Positions 14,757-22,049 of a stretch of 24,541 bases of DNA are shown in pieces. Source of the stretch: Turicibacter sp. UBA7094 (GTDB taxonomy: Bacteria > Bacillota_I > Bacilli_A > MOL361 > Turicibacteraceae); the NCBI GenBank assembly GCA_002493395.1, contig DKYS01000104.1:1-24541 (forward strand). Direction: 5' to 3'. Under the pieces are notes generated by a model. That model saw nothing but the letters and a program-made list of their open reading frames with translations, had not been told where the DNA came from and made no database searches. Numbering within the stretch: position 1 is the stretch's first letter; each line of letters starts with the position of its first letter. Both the position numbers and the translations under genes were made by a program.

Positions 14757-16895
14757 TTATTTTACTAAAATCATGACACTTAAAGGGGCTATTTTCAAAT
14801 CCCCCGTCAGCACTTTAATGGGTTTAATCCCACTTTGGTTTTCATCGGCGATCAACGTAAAATCAGAAGTAATGATAGGTATATTCACTTCATGGTTTTG
14901 AGTATTAAAGAATACACGAATGTCATTCCAACATCCATAGTCTTTAACATCTCTCAAATTATATTCTATCACAGAATTATGATGTTGAAAAATAGAGAGA
15001 TGTTTTTTTACAAGAAATGCATTATGTAAACGAAAAGCACGATGTGCGCGTCTAATTTTAATATACCCTTTAATTAAATTCAAACTTTTTTCATGTTGAT
15101 ACACCTCATCCCATCGGATAGCATTAATCTGATCAGATGAATTATAGCTATTTTCGACTCCTTGCTTACTTCTAAAAAACTCTTGACCACAATGAATAAA
15201 CGGAATTCCCTGTGATAAAATGACCATTGCAGTTGCTAATACTTGTCTTTTTTGTCGTGTTAAATAATCCTCATCGCCATTAGATAATTTCATCCGATCC
15301 CACAGCGTATGGTTATCATGACACTCAATATAATTAATACTTTGAGTCGGTTGATAAAACATATCCTCATTCAATCCCGAGCTTCCTGACAATAATCGCT
15401 TTCCCGAATTAACTGAAGCGAAATTTCCGAGTGCTAACCCTCGGTCTTGATGATTAAACGTGTGACCCTTAATCGTATCGCGGAAAGCGTCGTTAAAATG
15501 AGCAATCCGAGGTAATTTGTACGCATTAAATTTAGCAGCCTTTTGCGCTTGTGGAAGTGGGGTATTCATATCCCATCCCTCACCGTAAAGTAAAATACTC
15601 GGATTATACTCCTCGCAAAATTGGCTCACTTCATTCATCGTATCCACATCAAGAATTCCCATTAAGTCAAATCGGAATCCGTCAACTCCGTATTCCTTTG
15701 CCCAAAACTTAACAGAGTCTAAAATAAATTTACGAACCATCCGGCGTTCGGTCGCTAAATCATTTCCGCATCCACTTCCATCTGAGGGCATCCCTTGGTA
15801 ATCATAACGATAAAAATACGTTGGCACCATCGCATCAAATGGAAATGTTCTTCGCTCATAAACATGATTATACACCACATCCATAATAACTCCAAATCCA
15901 TGTTCATGTAGACAGTTAATCAGTGTTCGTAGTTCGTTAATCCGAGCATACGGATTATTAACATCTGAAGCGTAACTTCCTTCAGGAACATTATATTGGG
16001 ATGGATTATACCCCCAGTTGTAGGAATCCAATGGATTTAATTCATCTACCCCTGAAAAGTCAAAAATGGGTAGTAACTGAATATGTGTTACCCCAAGCTC
16101 CTTCAAATAGGAAAGCCCAAAGCAATGTCCCGTCTTTTCATCCACTACCTCTTCCGTGATTCCAAGAAACTTTCCACGCTGCTCGACTTTAGACGAAGGA
16201 TCAATCGTAAAATCACGAATGCTCAACTCATAAATAATCGCATCTGTTGGATGTTCTAATTTCGGCCGAATTTCATGATTAATTTTCACACACTTTGCGG
16301 GGTCGATGACAACACTATATTCGGCATTAGCCGTTGAGGCAATGGCATACGGATCAATCGTCTCCTGGCGGATAAGATTATTAACAATCTCGTAACGGTA
16401 ACGGCAGCCTTCTAAATCTTGATTGATGGTTAACTCCCATACCCCTCGGGGACATCTTTTCATCCGACGAAAATGCGTGACCTCATCTTCATATAAAATC
16501 AGTTGTACGTGAGTCGCTGTCGGTGCCCATACCTTGAATTGGGTCTGTTCCTTCTGATAAGTAGGACCTAAATCTTGTCCTCCATAATAAAATCGCTTAT
16601 CGAACTCATCCGTTCTCGCAATGTATCCTAAAAATAGATAGCTCGTATTCTGATAAGCGTCAAGAACTTGGTACTCCGTGCCAACATTTACAAATCCTTT
16701 GATTGATAAGATATATTTAATCTCATTGTAAAAATCGCACTTTTCTTCAACCTTTAATTCGTAAGTTTCTGATGTTTGTGTATCAACTAAATAAAACGGA
16801 TCAATTTCTCCGCCATAATAACTTTTAGGTACCAATACCGTAATTTTATTATACTCATCTAAATAACATGAAAATCTTCCCTGCGTCGTTAACAC
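14757..16895 (-). CDS. pulA: Type I pullulanase (AmyX-like, cytoplasmic)
   Basis: Hydrolyses alpha-1,6 branch linkages in pullulan, limit dextrins and glycogen (family GH13). I start at GTG 16895 (712 residues). AAGGAGG lies 9-10 nt upstream; the ATG at 16919 would place that ribosome site inside the coding region. Type I signature YNWGYNP is near residue 290. Catalytic regions are GFRFDL (Asp nucleophile, about 405), YGEGWD (acid/base Glu, about 437) and ECHDNHTLWD (about 520). There is no signal peptide, so it acts inside the cell, as for Bacillus AmyX (about 718 residues). Its likely substrates are internal glycogen and imported maltodextrins, linking it to the glgC-glgA operon 9 kb away on the same strand. 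Confidence 0.94.
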   Translation of the reverse strand: MLTTQGRFSCYLDEYNKITVLVPKSYYGGEIDPFYLVDTQTSETYELKVEEKCDFYNEIKYILSIKGFVNVGTEYQVLDAYQNTSYLFLGYIARTDEFDKRFYYGGQDLGPTYQKEQTQFKVWAPTATHVQLILYEDEVTHFRRMKRCPRGVWELTINQDLEGCRYRYEIVNNLIRQETIDPYAIASTANAEYSVVIDPAKCVKINHEIRPKLEHPTDAIIYELSIRDFTIDPSSKVEQRGKFLGITEEVVDEKTGHCFGLSYLKELGVTHIQLLPIFDFSGVDELNPLDSYNWGYNPSQYNVPEGSYASDVNNPYARINELRTLINCLHEHGFGVIMDVVYNHVYERRTFPFDAMVPTYFYRYDYQGMPSDGSGCGNDLATERRMVRKFILDSVKFWAKEYGVDGFRFDLMGILDVDTMNEVSQFCEEYNPSILLYGEGWDMNTPLPQAQKAAKFNAYKLPRIAHFNDAFRDTIKGHTFNHQDRGLALGNFASVNSGKRLLSGSSGLNEDMFYQPTQSINYIECHDNHTLWDRMKLSNGDEDYLTRQKRQVLATAMVILSQGIPFIHCGQEFFRSKQGVENSYNSSDQINAIRWDEVYQHEKSLNLIKGYIKIRRAHRAFRLHNAFLVKKHLSIFQHHNSVIEYNLRDVKDYGCWNDIRVFFNTQNHEVNIPIITSDFTLIADENQSGIKPIKVLTGDLKIAPLSVMILVK

Positions 16896-16990
16896 TAGAC
16901 ATCCCCTCCTTACATTCATTTCGATTTATTATGTGTGATTCTATCAGATTGTAATCATCCCCCTTAAAATAAATATCCATTTTACCCTTT

Positions 16991-17018
16991 ATATTACATT
17001 ATATACATATCGTCTCAA
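16991..17018 (-). promoter_or_regulatory. Weak candidate promoter of pulA
   Basis: On the minus strand TTGAGA (17018-17013), a 16-base spacer and TAATAT (16996-16991). The spacer also holds an overlapping TATAAT at the wrong distance. The region is very AT-rich, so chance matches are likely. Confidence 0.3.
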
Positions 17019-17076
17019 AAAAATTAACAGAATAAGAGATATCTCCTCAAGAAAGCGACAAAAAAACATATTTAAA

Positions 17077-17105
17077 TTGACAACTCGCCATATTTTTTAT
17101 ATGAT
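17077..17105 (+). promoter_or_regulatory. Strong sigma-A promoter of the YczE/YitT-type gene
   Basis: A perfect TTGACA (17077-17082), a 17-base spacer and TATGAT (17100-17105). The predicted start is near 17112, inside the palindrome that follows. Confidence 0.88.
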
Positions 17106-17110
17106 GAATA

Positions 17111-17128
17111 CAGTTACAATTGTAAGTG
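17111..17128 (+). promoter_or_regulatory. Palindromic operator TTACAATTGTAA at the transcription start
   Basis: The 12-bp perfect palindrome TTACAATTGTAA (17114-17125), with outer CA/TG arms, begins 8 bp after the -10 element. It contains TACANNTGTA, the core recognised by the BlaI/MecI/CopY family of winged-helix repressors. A protein bound here would block the start site. Which regulator binds is inference. Confidence 0.6.
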
Positions 17129-17166
17129 TTATCTAAAGTTTGGGGACTATTTTAGGAGGATTATAA

Positions 17167-17799
17167 ATGAGTAAATTTAATATTAAAAACTATGCTGTTC
17201 GAATCGCTTTCTTTTTAGTTGGTTGTTTCATCATCCAATTAGGAGTTGCTTTCTTTATTAAATCAAATACCGGGGTTGACTCTTTCACCATTTTTATGCA
17301 AGGACTATCAAATTTATTAAACATTACAGTCGGACAGGCAAATATTCTTGTGATGGGTATCGTCTTTATTGGAATGCTAATCTTCACTCGTGAATATATT
17401 CGCCTTGGAACATTCTTGGCTGTTATTACAGCAGGGCCCTTCCTCGATTTAATTAATTCACTTTTAGAGAATGTTGGAATTGCCGCTTTACCTCTTATTA
17501 TTCGCTTATTAATCGTTGCCATTAGCTGCGTCGTTATTTCTATCGGATTCTCAATCTTAAAATCTGCCAACTTAAGCGTAGCGCCAACGGATCAATTACC
17601 TTTAATCATCGTTGATAAATCAAATTGGCAATATAAATGGGTTCGTATTACAATGGATGTCATTTTTATCGTTGTTGGGTTCTCTTTAGGAGGAACACTA
17701 GGTGTTGGAACAATCATTACAACCCTTTTAATCGGACCTTGTATCCAATACTTCTTACCAATCATTGAGAAAAAATCAGCGCAAATTATTCCAAACTAA
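17167..17799 (+). CDS. YczE/YyaS/YitT-family integral membrane protein
   Basis: A 210-residue protein with about five hydrophobic membrane spans: near residues 10-32, 58-75, 80-95, 103-128 and 158-190. The start MSKFNIKNYAVRIAFFLVGCF, GVDSFTIFMQGLS and the GGTLGVGTIITTLLIGPCIQYF motif near the C-terminus are typical of the YczE/YitT family of Gram-positive membrane proteins. A role in transport or membrane regulation is suspected for the family but the substrate is not known. TAGGAGGA is 6-7 nt before the ATG. The gene stands alone, with its own strong promoter, an operator-like palindrome and a terminator, so its expression looks switchable. Confidence 0.85.
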   Translation: MSKFNIKNYAVRIAFFLVGCFIIQLGVAFFIKSNTGVDSFTIFMQGLSNLLNITVGQANILVMGIVFIGMLIFTREYIRLGTFLAVITAGPFLDLINSLLENVGIAALPLIIRLLIVAISCVVISIGFSILKSANLSVAPTDQLPLIIVDKSNWQYKWVRITMDVIFIVVGFSLGGTLGVGTIITTLLIGPCIQYFLPIIEKKSAQIIPN

Positions 17800-17815
17800 A
17801 TCATCATCCAGTGAC

Positions 17816-17848
17816 GAAAAAAGCAACATCTTTTGTGTTGCTTTTTTC
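17816..17848. terminator. Convergent bidirectional terminator
   Basis: A perfect 13-bp stem, 17816-17828 with 17836-17848, around a 7-nt loop, with A6 and T6 runs. It serves the membrane-protein gene on the plus strand and the SUV3-like helicase ending at 17856 on the minus strand. Confidence 0.92.
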
Positions 17849-17855
17849 TTTTTAT

Positions 17856-19619
17856 CTATAATCGTAGAAGAAGATAATTCAACTTTTTACTAATTTTCGA
17901 TCGTTCTCGATAGACCCAATTCATGTCAAAATCTAAATGAAAGGCTTTTGAAAAAGAATAATATAAATTTACCTCCTGATAATGCGTTTCTAAGGCCTCT
18001 AACTCTTCTGCATGTAAACGAGGCTTTGTAATTTCTCGATTATCGTTCATAAAATACTCCTCAATATATGTAAGAAGTAGATTTAACAATTCTATTTGCA
18101 TCACATTAATAGGGAGTTTCATAATTTTCCATTGTGCCCATTGTGAAAGTTTATATCGTTTAATTTGTCCGAGAACAAACAAATAGCCCTCAATATCCAT
18201 CTGCTTATAATGTTCTAAATTTCGGTAATGTTCCTCCCAAATCATTAACTTTTCAATCAGCGGAATCCCCTGTATCTCAAGCATCGATTCATGAGGACCA
18301 ATCACAGCTTGATGAATGATTTCATCCTCGCCGTTTAATTTTTCTTCCACAAACGAAAGATTTTCGTCCGTAGCAGCGACATAGCCAATATCATAAATTC
18401 CTTTTCGTCCTGCACGCCCCGCAATTTGTTTGACCTCCTGAGATGTTAACTCACGAATTCTTTCACCATCAAACTTCTTCACATTCACAAAAACAATTCG
18501 TCGAATCGGTAAATTAACCCCCATACCAATGGCATCCGTTGAAATTAACAACTCACTTTCTCCCTCAATAAACGACTTATATTGAACACGTCGCACTTCC
18601 GGAGGCAAATCTCCATAAATAATACTCGTCTTATACCCACGATCTTGATAATATCTAGACAATTCAAGCACTTTTTTCTTTGAAAAGGCAATGAGTGCAT
18701 CCCCCTTTTGAGGTTTATTAAGTTGATAAGGGGTCAACTCAAATTGGAGCGGAACATTCCGTGTATATTCGAAACATTCATATTCATCCCCGCATTCGGT
18801 AATCATCTGAATAAGCAAGGACTTGGCATTAAGAGACCCACAGATATGAATCTCCTGGCTTAAAAGTCCTAAAATTGCACGCGTCCATGAAGAACCACGA
18901 ACACTATCTTGAATTAACTGAACCTCATCAACAACTGCCACTTCATATTCGCATTCTAAATCCAATTTTTCAATCGTACAACTAATATGCGTTGCTCCCT
19001 CAACCAAGACTTCTTCTTCCCCTGTTAACAAATGGCAAGGAACTCCATCTTGATTCATCTTTTCATAATTTTCAAGAGCTAATAATCGTAGCGGGGCTAA
19101 ATAAATTCCATTTTTCCCTTGCTCTAACTTTTTTATCGCCCGATATGTTTTTCCTGTATTTGTTTCTCCTAAATGCAGATAAAATTTTCGTTTCATCTGG
19201 CGTGCTCTTGGATACTCATCCTTCGGGTGACTTGGAAGTTGTGCATGATGAGGAGCATGCATCAAATCAGGTAAATAATGACTAAGTAAAATTGATAAAA
19301 TTCCTACCTGAATATATTCTTCCTCAAAACCTTCGATTATCTCCTCTAATTGGTATTCTGTCTCATTTTCTTCATTATATAACGTCAAAATCTGTTTAGA
19401 TGTTTCTTTAAGCAGCCATAAATAATCTTCATACAGACTTCGTTCATTCATCTCCTCTAGTTGGTCAGATAAATAAACAAGGATTTTCATCTTTTTCCGA
19501 AGAATTGTTTCCTTATTTAATAATCCACCCATGGATTTTGCCTTATCATTCGCTTTTAATTGATTAAGGTGCGCCTTAAGCTTCTTGATTTCTTTATCCA
19601 TTCCTTGTATTTTCTTCAT
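17856..19619 (-). CDS. SUV3-like superfamily 2 RNA helicase
   Basis: A 587-residue ATP-dependent helicase whose motifs resemble SUV3, the RNA helicase of the mitochondrial degradosome. An N-terminal Lys/Glu-rich, likely coiled or helical region (1-140) precedes the motor. Motif I is GETNTGKT (151-158), then YLAPLRLLALENYEKM, GVPCHLLTGEEE and motif II DEVQ (231-234; SUV3 has DEIQ, not DEAD), followed by DSVRGSSWTRAILGLLSQE. Motif V is STDAIGMGVNLP (360-371) and motif VI is QIAGRAGR (398-405). The C-terminal 180 residues are helical. AGAGGTG precedes the ATG. It is divergent from a DEAD-box helicase. Likely roles are RNA unwinding during decay; the partner nuclease is unknown. The SUV3 call is from remembered motif similarity. 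Confidence 0.85.
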   Translation of the reverse strand: MKKIQGMDKEIKKLKAHLNQLKANDKAKSMGGLLNKETILRKKMKILVYLSDQLEEMNERSLYEDYLWLLKETSKQILTLYNEENETEYQLEEIIEGFEEEYIQVGILSILLSHYLPDLMHAPHHAQLPSHPKDEYPRARQMKRKFYLHLGETNTGKTYRAIKKLEQGKNGIYLAPLRLLALENYEKMNQDGVPCHLLTGEEEVLVEGATHISCTIEKLDLECEYEVAVVDEVQLIQDSVRGSSWTRAILGLLSQEIHICGSLNAKSLLIQMITECGDEYECFEYTRNVPLQFELTPYQLNKPQKGDALIAFSKKKVLELSRYYQDRGYKTSIIYGDLPPEVRRVQYKSFIEGESELLISTDAIGMGVNLPIRRIVFVNVKKFDGERIRELTSQEVKQIAGRAGRKGIYDIGYVAATDENLSFVEEKLNGEDEIIHQAVIGPHESMLEIQGIPLIEKLMIWEEHYRNLEHYKQMDIEGYLFVLGQIKRYKLSQWAQWKIMKLPINVMQIELLNLLLTYIEEYFMNDNREITKPRLHAEELEALETHYQEVNLYYSFSKAFHLDFDMNWVYRERSKISKKLNYLLLRL

Positions 19620-19799
19620 AAGACACCTCTTTCACCCTATGTCATCAGATCGATTGTGGTTTAAGGTTTCCATTATATAATATGTTGAATAGCTTTATAA
19701 TATCAGTTCTTTAGCGGAAAAAATGCAGATAAACCTTCGGGAATTAGGCCTCTTTTTCAAAACAGATGACTAACTTTTTATGTATTTTACACGCGTCTA

Positions 19800-19808
19800 T
19801 GGTATCAT
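19800..19808 (+). promoter_or_regulatory. Candidate extended -10 promoter of the DEAD-box helicase
   Basis: TGG-TATCAT (19800-19808) fits an extended -10 element (TGN-TATNNT). No convincing -35 is present at 17 bases. The predicted start near 19815 excludes the longer frame that begins at TTG 19812. Confidence 0.4.
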
Positions 19809-19841
19809 TAATTGAATCTACTAACGAAAGGTCGGTCATTT

Positions 19842-20948
19842 ATGAATTTTAAATCATTAGGAATGAGTGAACCCCTCGTTCAAATTCTAAAAAAATCAGG
19901 AATTAAAACACCTACGGCTATTCAACAAGAATGTATTCCATTAATTATAGCTGATAAAGATGTGATTGCCCAAGCCCAAACAGGAACTGGAAAAACTTTA
20001 TCTTTCCTACTCCCTCTATTTGAAAGAATTTCGCCAGAATCGACGAAAACGCAGGCTTTAATTATTACACCCACCCGTGAATTAGCCTTACAAATTACCG
20101 AACAAGCCGAACAATTGGCGAAAGGAAAAAAACTAAATGTTCTGGCAGCATACGGGGGGCGAAACATTGGCTCACAACTGAATAAACTGAAAAAAAATAT
20201 CCATTTAATTATCGCAACCCCTGGGCGCCTACTCGATCACTTAGAACGCCAAACCATTGATTTAAATCATATTAAAACAGTCGTCATTGATGAAGCGGAT
20301 CAGATGCTACTCATGGGGTTTAAAAACGAAGTGGATCAAATTTTAAGAGCAACTCCCCGAAACCGTCAAACCCTTTGTTTCTCAGCTACCATGGCACCTA
20401 ATGTTAAAAAATTAGCTTACTACTATACTTATTCCCCTGTTGTTGTGAGTATCGAACCCAAAAAAGTGACACTTGATGCCATTACACAAGAGGTCGTTGA
20501 AACAACCGATCGACAAAAATTTGATATGTTATGTCTGGCTCTTGAAGAGGACCGTCCCTTTTTAGCCATCATCTTTGCTCGAACAAAACGACGAGCGAAT
20601 GAATTATTCGCGAAAATGAAAAAACACGGATTTAACGTCCAAGTGATTCATAGCGATATTGCTCAAAATAAGCGGGAACGTATTTTAAAATCGTTTCGTG
20701 AAGCGGATTTACAGTACTTAATTGCAACCGATGTGGCTTCACGCGGATTAGATATTAACGGGGTCACTCACATTTACAACTATGACGTTCCTGAAACTCC
20801 AGAAATCTATATTCATCGAATTGGAAGAACCGGTCGTGCTGGTGAAGATGGCTATACGTGTATGTTTGTCGCACCAAAAGATAATTTAGAATTTAATATG
20901 ATTGAACGAAAGTTACGTCGTAACCTACCAAGACGAACGTTCAAATAA
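19842..20948 (+). CDS. DEAD-box RNA helicase, minimal core
   Basis: An ATP-dependent RNA helicase. The 368-residue protein holds the complete core and little else. It has the Q motif (FKSLGMSEPLVQ, PTAIQQ), I AQTGTGKT, Ia PTRELALQ, TPGRLLDHL, II DEAD, III SAT, IV IIFARTKRRA, V ATDVASRGLD and VI HRIGRTGRAG. It lacks the C-terminal extensions that direct CshA, CshB or DbpA to their targets; its length is nearer to Bacillus YfmL, but the sequence looks CshA-like, so I give no symbol. The short basic tail KLRRNLPRRTFK may bind RNA. The start ATG 19842 has AAAGGT upstream. It is divergent from the SUV3-like helicase, with 222 bp between. RNA decay or ribosome assembly roles are typical. Confidence 0.93.
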   Translation: MNFKSLGMSEPLVQILKKSGIKTPTAIQQECIPLIIADKDVIAQAQTGTGKTLSFLLPLFERISPESTKTQALIITPTRELALQITEQAEQLAKGKKLNVLAAYGGRNIGSQLNKLKKNIHLIIATPGRLLDHLERQTIDLNHIKTVVIDEADQMLLMGFKNEVDQILRATPRNRQTLCFSATMAPNVKKLAYYYTYSPVVVSIEPKKVTLDAITQEVVETTDRQKFDMLCLALEEDRPFLAIIFARTKRRANELFAKMKKHGFNVQVIHSDIAQNKRERILKSFREADLQYLIATDVASRGLDINGVTHIYNYDVPETPEIYIHRIGRTGRAGEDGYTCMFVAPKDNLEFNMIERKLRRNLPRRTFK

Positions 20949-20951
20949 CCC

Positions 20952-20990
20952 AAAAGGAGTCGCTCAAACGGACGACTCCTTTTCTTATTT
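20952..20990 (+). terminator. Terminator of the DEAD-box helicase gene
   Basis: An 11-bp stem AAAAGGAGTCG (20952-20962) with CGACTCCTTTT (20973-20983) and a 10-nt loop, followed by a T-rich tail. It starts 4 nt after the stop codon. Confidence 0.9.
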
Positions 20991-21003
20991 TTTTTAAAAA
21001 AAT

Positions 21004-21066
21004 CCTCACCACAAGTGGGCCTATGCATATGCTAATGGTGTAGCATTTCAAAATCAAAGTGGGAGG
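21004..21066 (+). promoter_or_regulatory. Possible RNA thermometer in the small heat-shock leader
   Basis: CCTC-A-CCAC (21004-21012) is complementary to GTGGGAGG (21059-21066), which contains the whole Shine-Dalgarno GGGAGG. That is 8 bp with one bulged A. Between them ATGCTA (21029-21034) pairs with TAGCAT (21041-21046) around a 6-nt loop. A long-range stem hiding the ribosome site just ahead of a heat-shock gene is the layout of an RNA thermometer. It does not match the ROSE or fourU classes. It requires transcription from upstream of 21004. Confidence 0.4.
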
Positions 21067-21074
21067 TTATTAAA

Positions 21075-21500
21075 ATGTCTAATTTACCATCAGATCGAAA
21101 TAATCAATCGATCGCTCCTTTAAATTTCTTTAATCTTTTTGACCACATTGAAAACATGGTCATGAATTCGTTCCAATCTGCACTCGCTCCAATGAATAAT
21201 ACAACATTCGAAGATAAAGGGAATGAATATGTCTTCACCTTAACACTTAAAAATTTAACTCGTGAAGATATTCAATTAAACGTCGAAAATCAGCAACTCA
21301 TCTTAGTCGTTAAACAATCCGTCCAATCAACAGAAGATTCTTTTCAATCTTACCACAGTCAATCATTTAGCCAGGCTTTCAGTCTTTATGATGTCGATGT
21401 TGATCGCATTATGGCGACACTAAAAGACGACACCTTAACCATTACTTTACCTAAATTAGAGACCGTCCTTATGAACCATCGTGTCATTGATATTAAATAA
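21075..21500 (+). CDS. Small heat-shock protein, Hsp20/alpha-crystallin family
   Basis: An ATP-independent holdase chaperone that keeps unfolding proteins soluble during heat or other stress. It has 141 residues. The N-terminal 45 residues are Asn/Phe-rich and variable. The alpha-crystallin domain follows (about 47-130: FEDKGNEYVFTLTLKN, LTREDIQLNVENQQLILVV, MATLKDDTLTITLPKLE), and the chain ends in VIDIK, an I-x-I-type anchor used for oligomer assembly. GGGAGG lies 8 nt before the ATG. The gene is single; no clear sigma-A promoter or CIRCE operator was seen in its 120-bp upstream gap, so it may depend on read-through or a stress sigma factor, with control at the RNA level possible. Confidence 0.92.
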   Translation: MSNLPSDRNNQSIAPLNFFNLFDHIENMVMNSFQSALAPMNNTTFEDKGNEYVFTLTLKNLTREDIQLNVENQQLILVVKQSVQSTEDSFQSYHSQSFSQAFSLYDVDVDRIMATLKDDTLTITLPKLETVLMNHRVIDIK

Positions 21501-21544
21501 AGATTCAGTCCTAGGTTGAAAAGACCCGTATTCTTTCTTGTATC

Positions 21545-21580
21545 AAAAAAGCTGATTCCCATGAGGGATCAGCTTTTTTT
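21545..21580. terminator. Convergent bidirectional terminator (hsp20 / lipoprotein)
   Basis: The arm 21545-21560 pairs with 21565-21579 with one bulged T and the loop ATGA; A6 and T7 runs flank it. It terminates the heat-shock gene on the plus strand and the lipoprotein gene, ending at 21585, on the minus strand. Confidence 0.9.
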
Positions 21581-21584
21581 GTGC

Positions 21585-22028
21585 CTATTCCTTTATAAAA
21601 TATGCCTGCAAATCATGCGCCACCTGATTTGGAACTTCAAAATGTATCTTAAATCCAATGACCTTTAACGTGACATAACGGCTATCTTCATAATAGATTA
21701 ATTCACAAATATTAGACTTTTTAGAAGGTAGATTTTCTTGGCCAAATTTTATGGTCTCCTCTTGAATAAAAGAGAAGGTGCCAAGAGCGTTTAAATCATT
21801 CGGTAATGTGGCAGATTTCCACTGTTTTAAGTGTAATTTTTTAATAAAATTAACAATGTCATTTTCCTGTTGTAATCGCTCAACCACGGTTGACTGTTTC
21901 TCATCCCTCACGATGATTTCTTGTGTCTTCCAAACCTCTTCTTCGTTAATAGAGGCTTCAAGATTTTCATCTTGACACCCATAAAGGGGAATCGTTGCAA
22001 GACTGAGGGCAACTAATAAGCGTTTCAT
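21585..22028 (-). CDS. Small predicted lipoprotein of unknown function
   Basis: A 147-residue protein with a lipoprotein signal, MKRLLVALSLATIPLYGC, and a lipobox LYGC giving lipidated Cys18. The mature part is acidic and mostly helical at first (a Glu/Gln-rich stretch to about residue 65), then has a beta-strand-rich end (YVTLKVIGFKIHFEVP). I do not recognise a family. The ATG 22028 has GGGAG 8 nt upstream; an ATG at 22049 would place that site inside the gene. It follows cysK by 21 nt on the same strand and so is probably cotranscribed. The link to cysteine synthesis, if any, cannot be told from sequence. Confidence 0.8.
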   Translation of the reverse strand: MKRLLVALSLATIPLYGCQDENLEASINEEEVWKTQEIIVRDEKQSTVVERLQQENDIVNFIKKLHLKQWKSATLPNDLNALGTFSFIQEETIKFGQENLPSKKSNICELIYYEDSRYVTLKVIGFKIHFEVPNQVAHDLQAYFIKE

Positions 22029-22049
22029 CCCCATCACTCCCTTCAGCAT

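Noticed and set aside
21013..21034. TATGCT or TATGCA as the hsp20 -10 element
   Set aside because: Neither has a usable -35 at 16-18 bases, and a start here would remove the anti-Shine-Dalgarno arm. Left unresolved and not annotated.
21000..21070. CIRCE (HrcA) operator ahead of the hsp20 gene
   Set aside because: The TTAGCACTC-N9-GAGTGCTAA arms are absent. The TGCTA/TAGCA dyad is shorter and has a different spacing.
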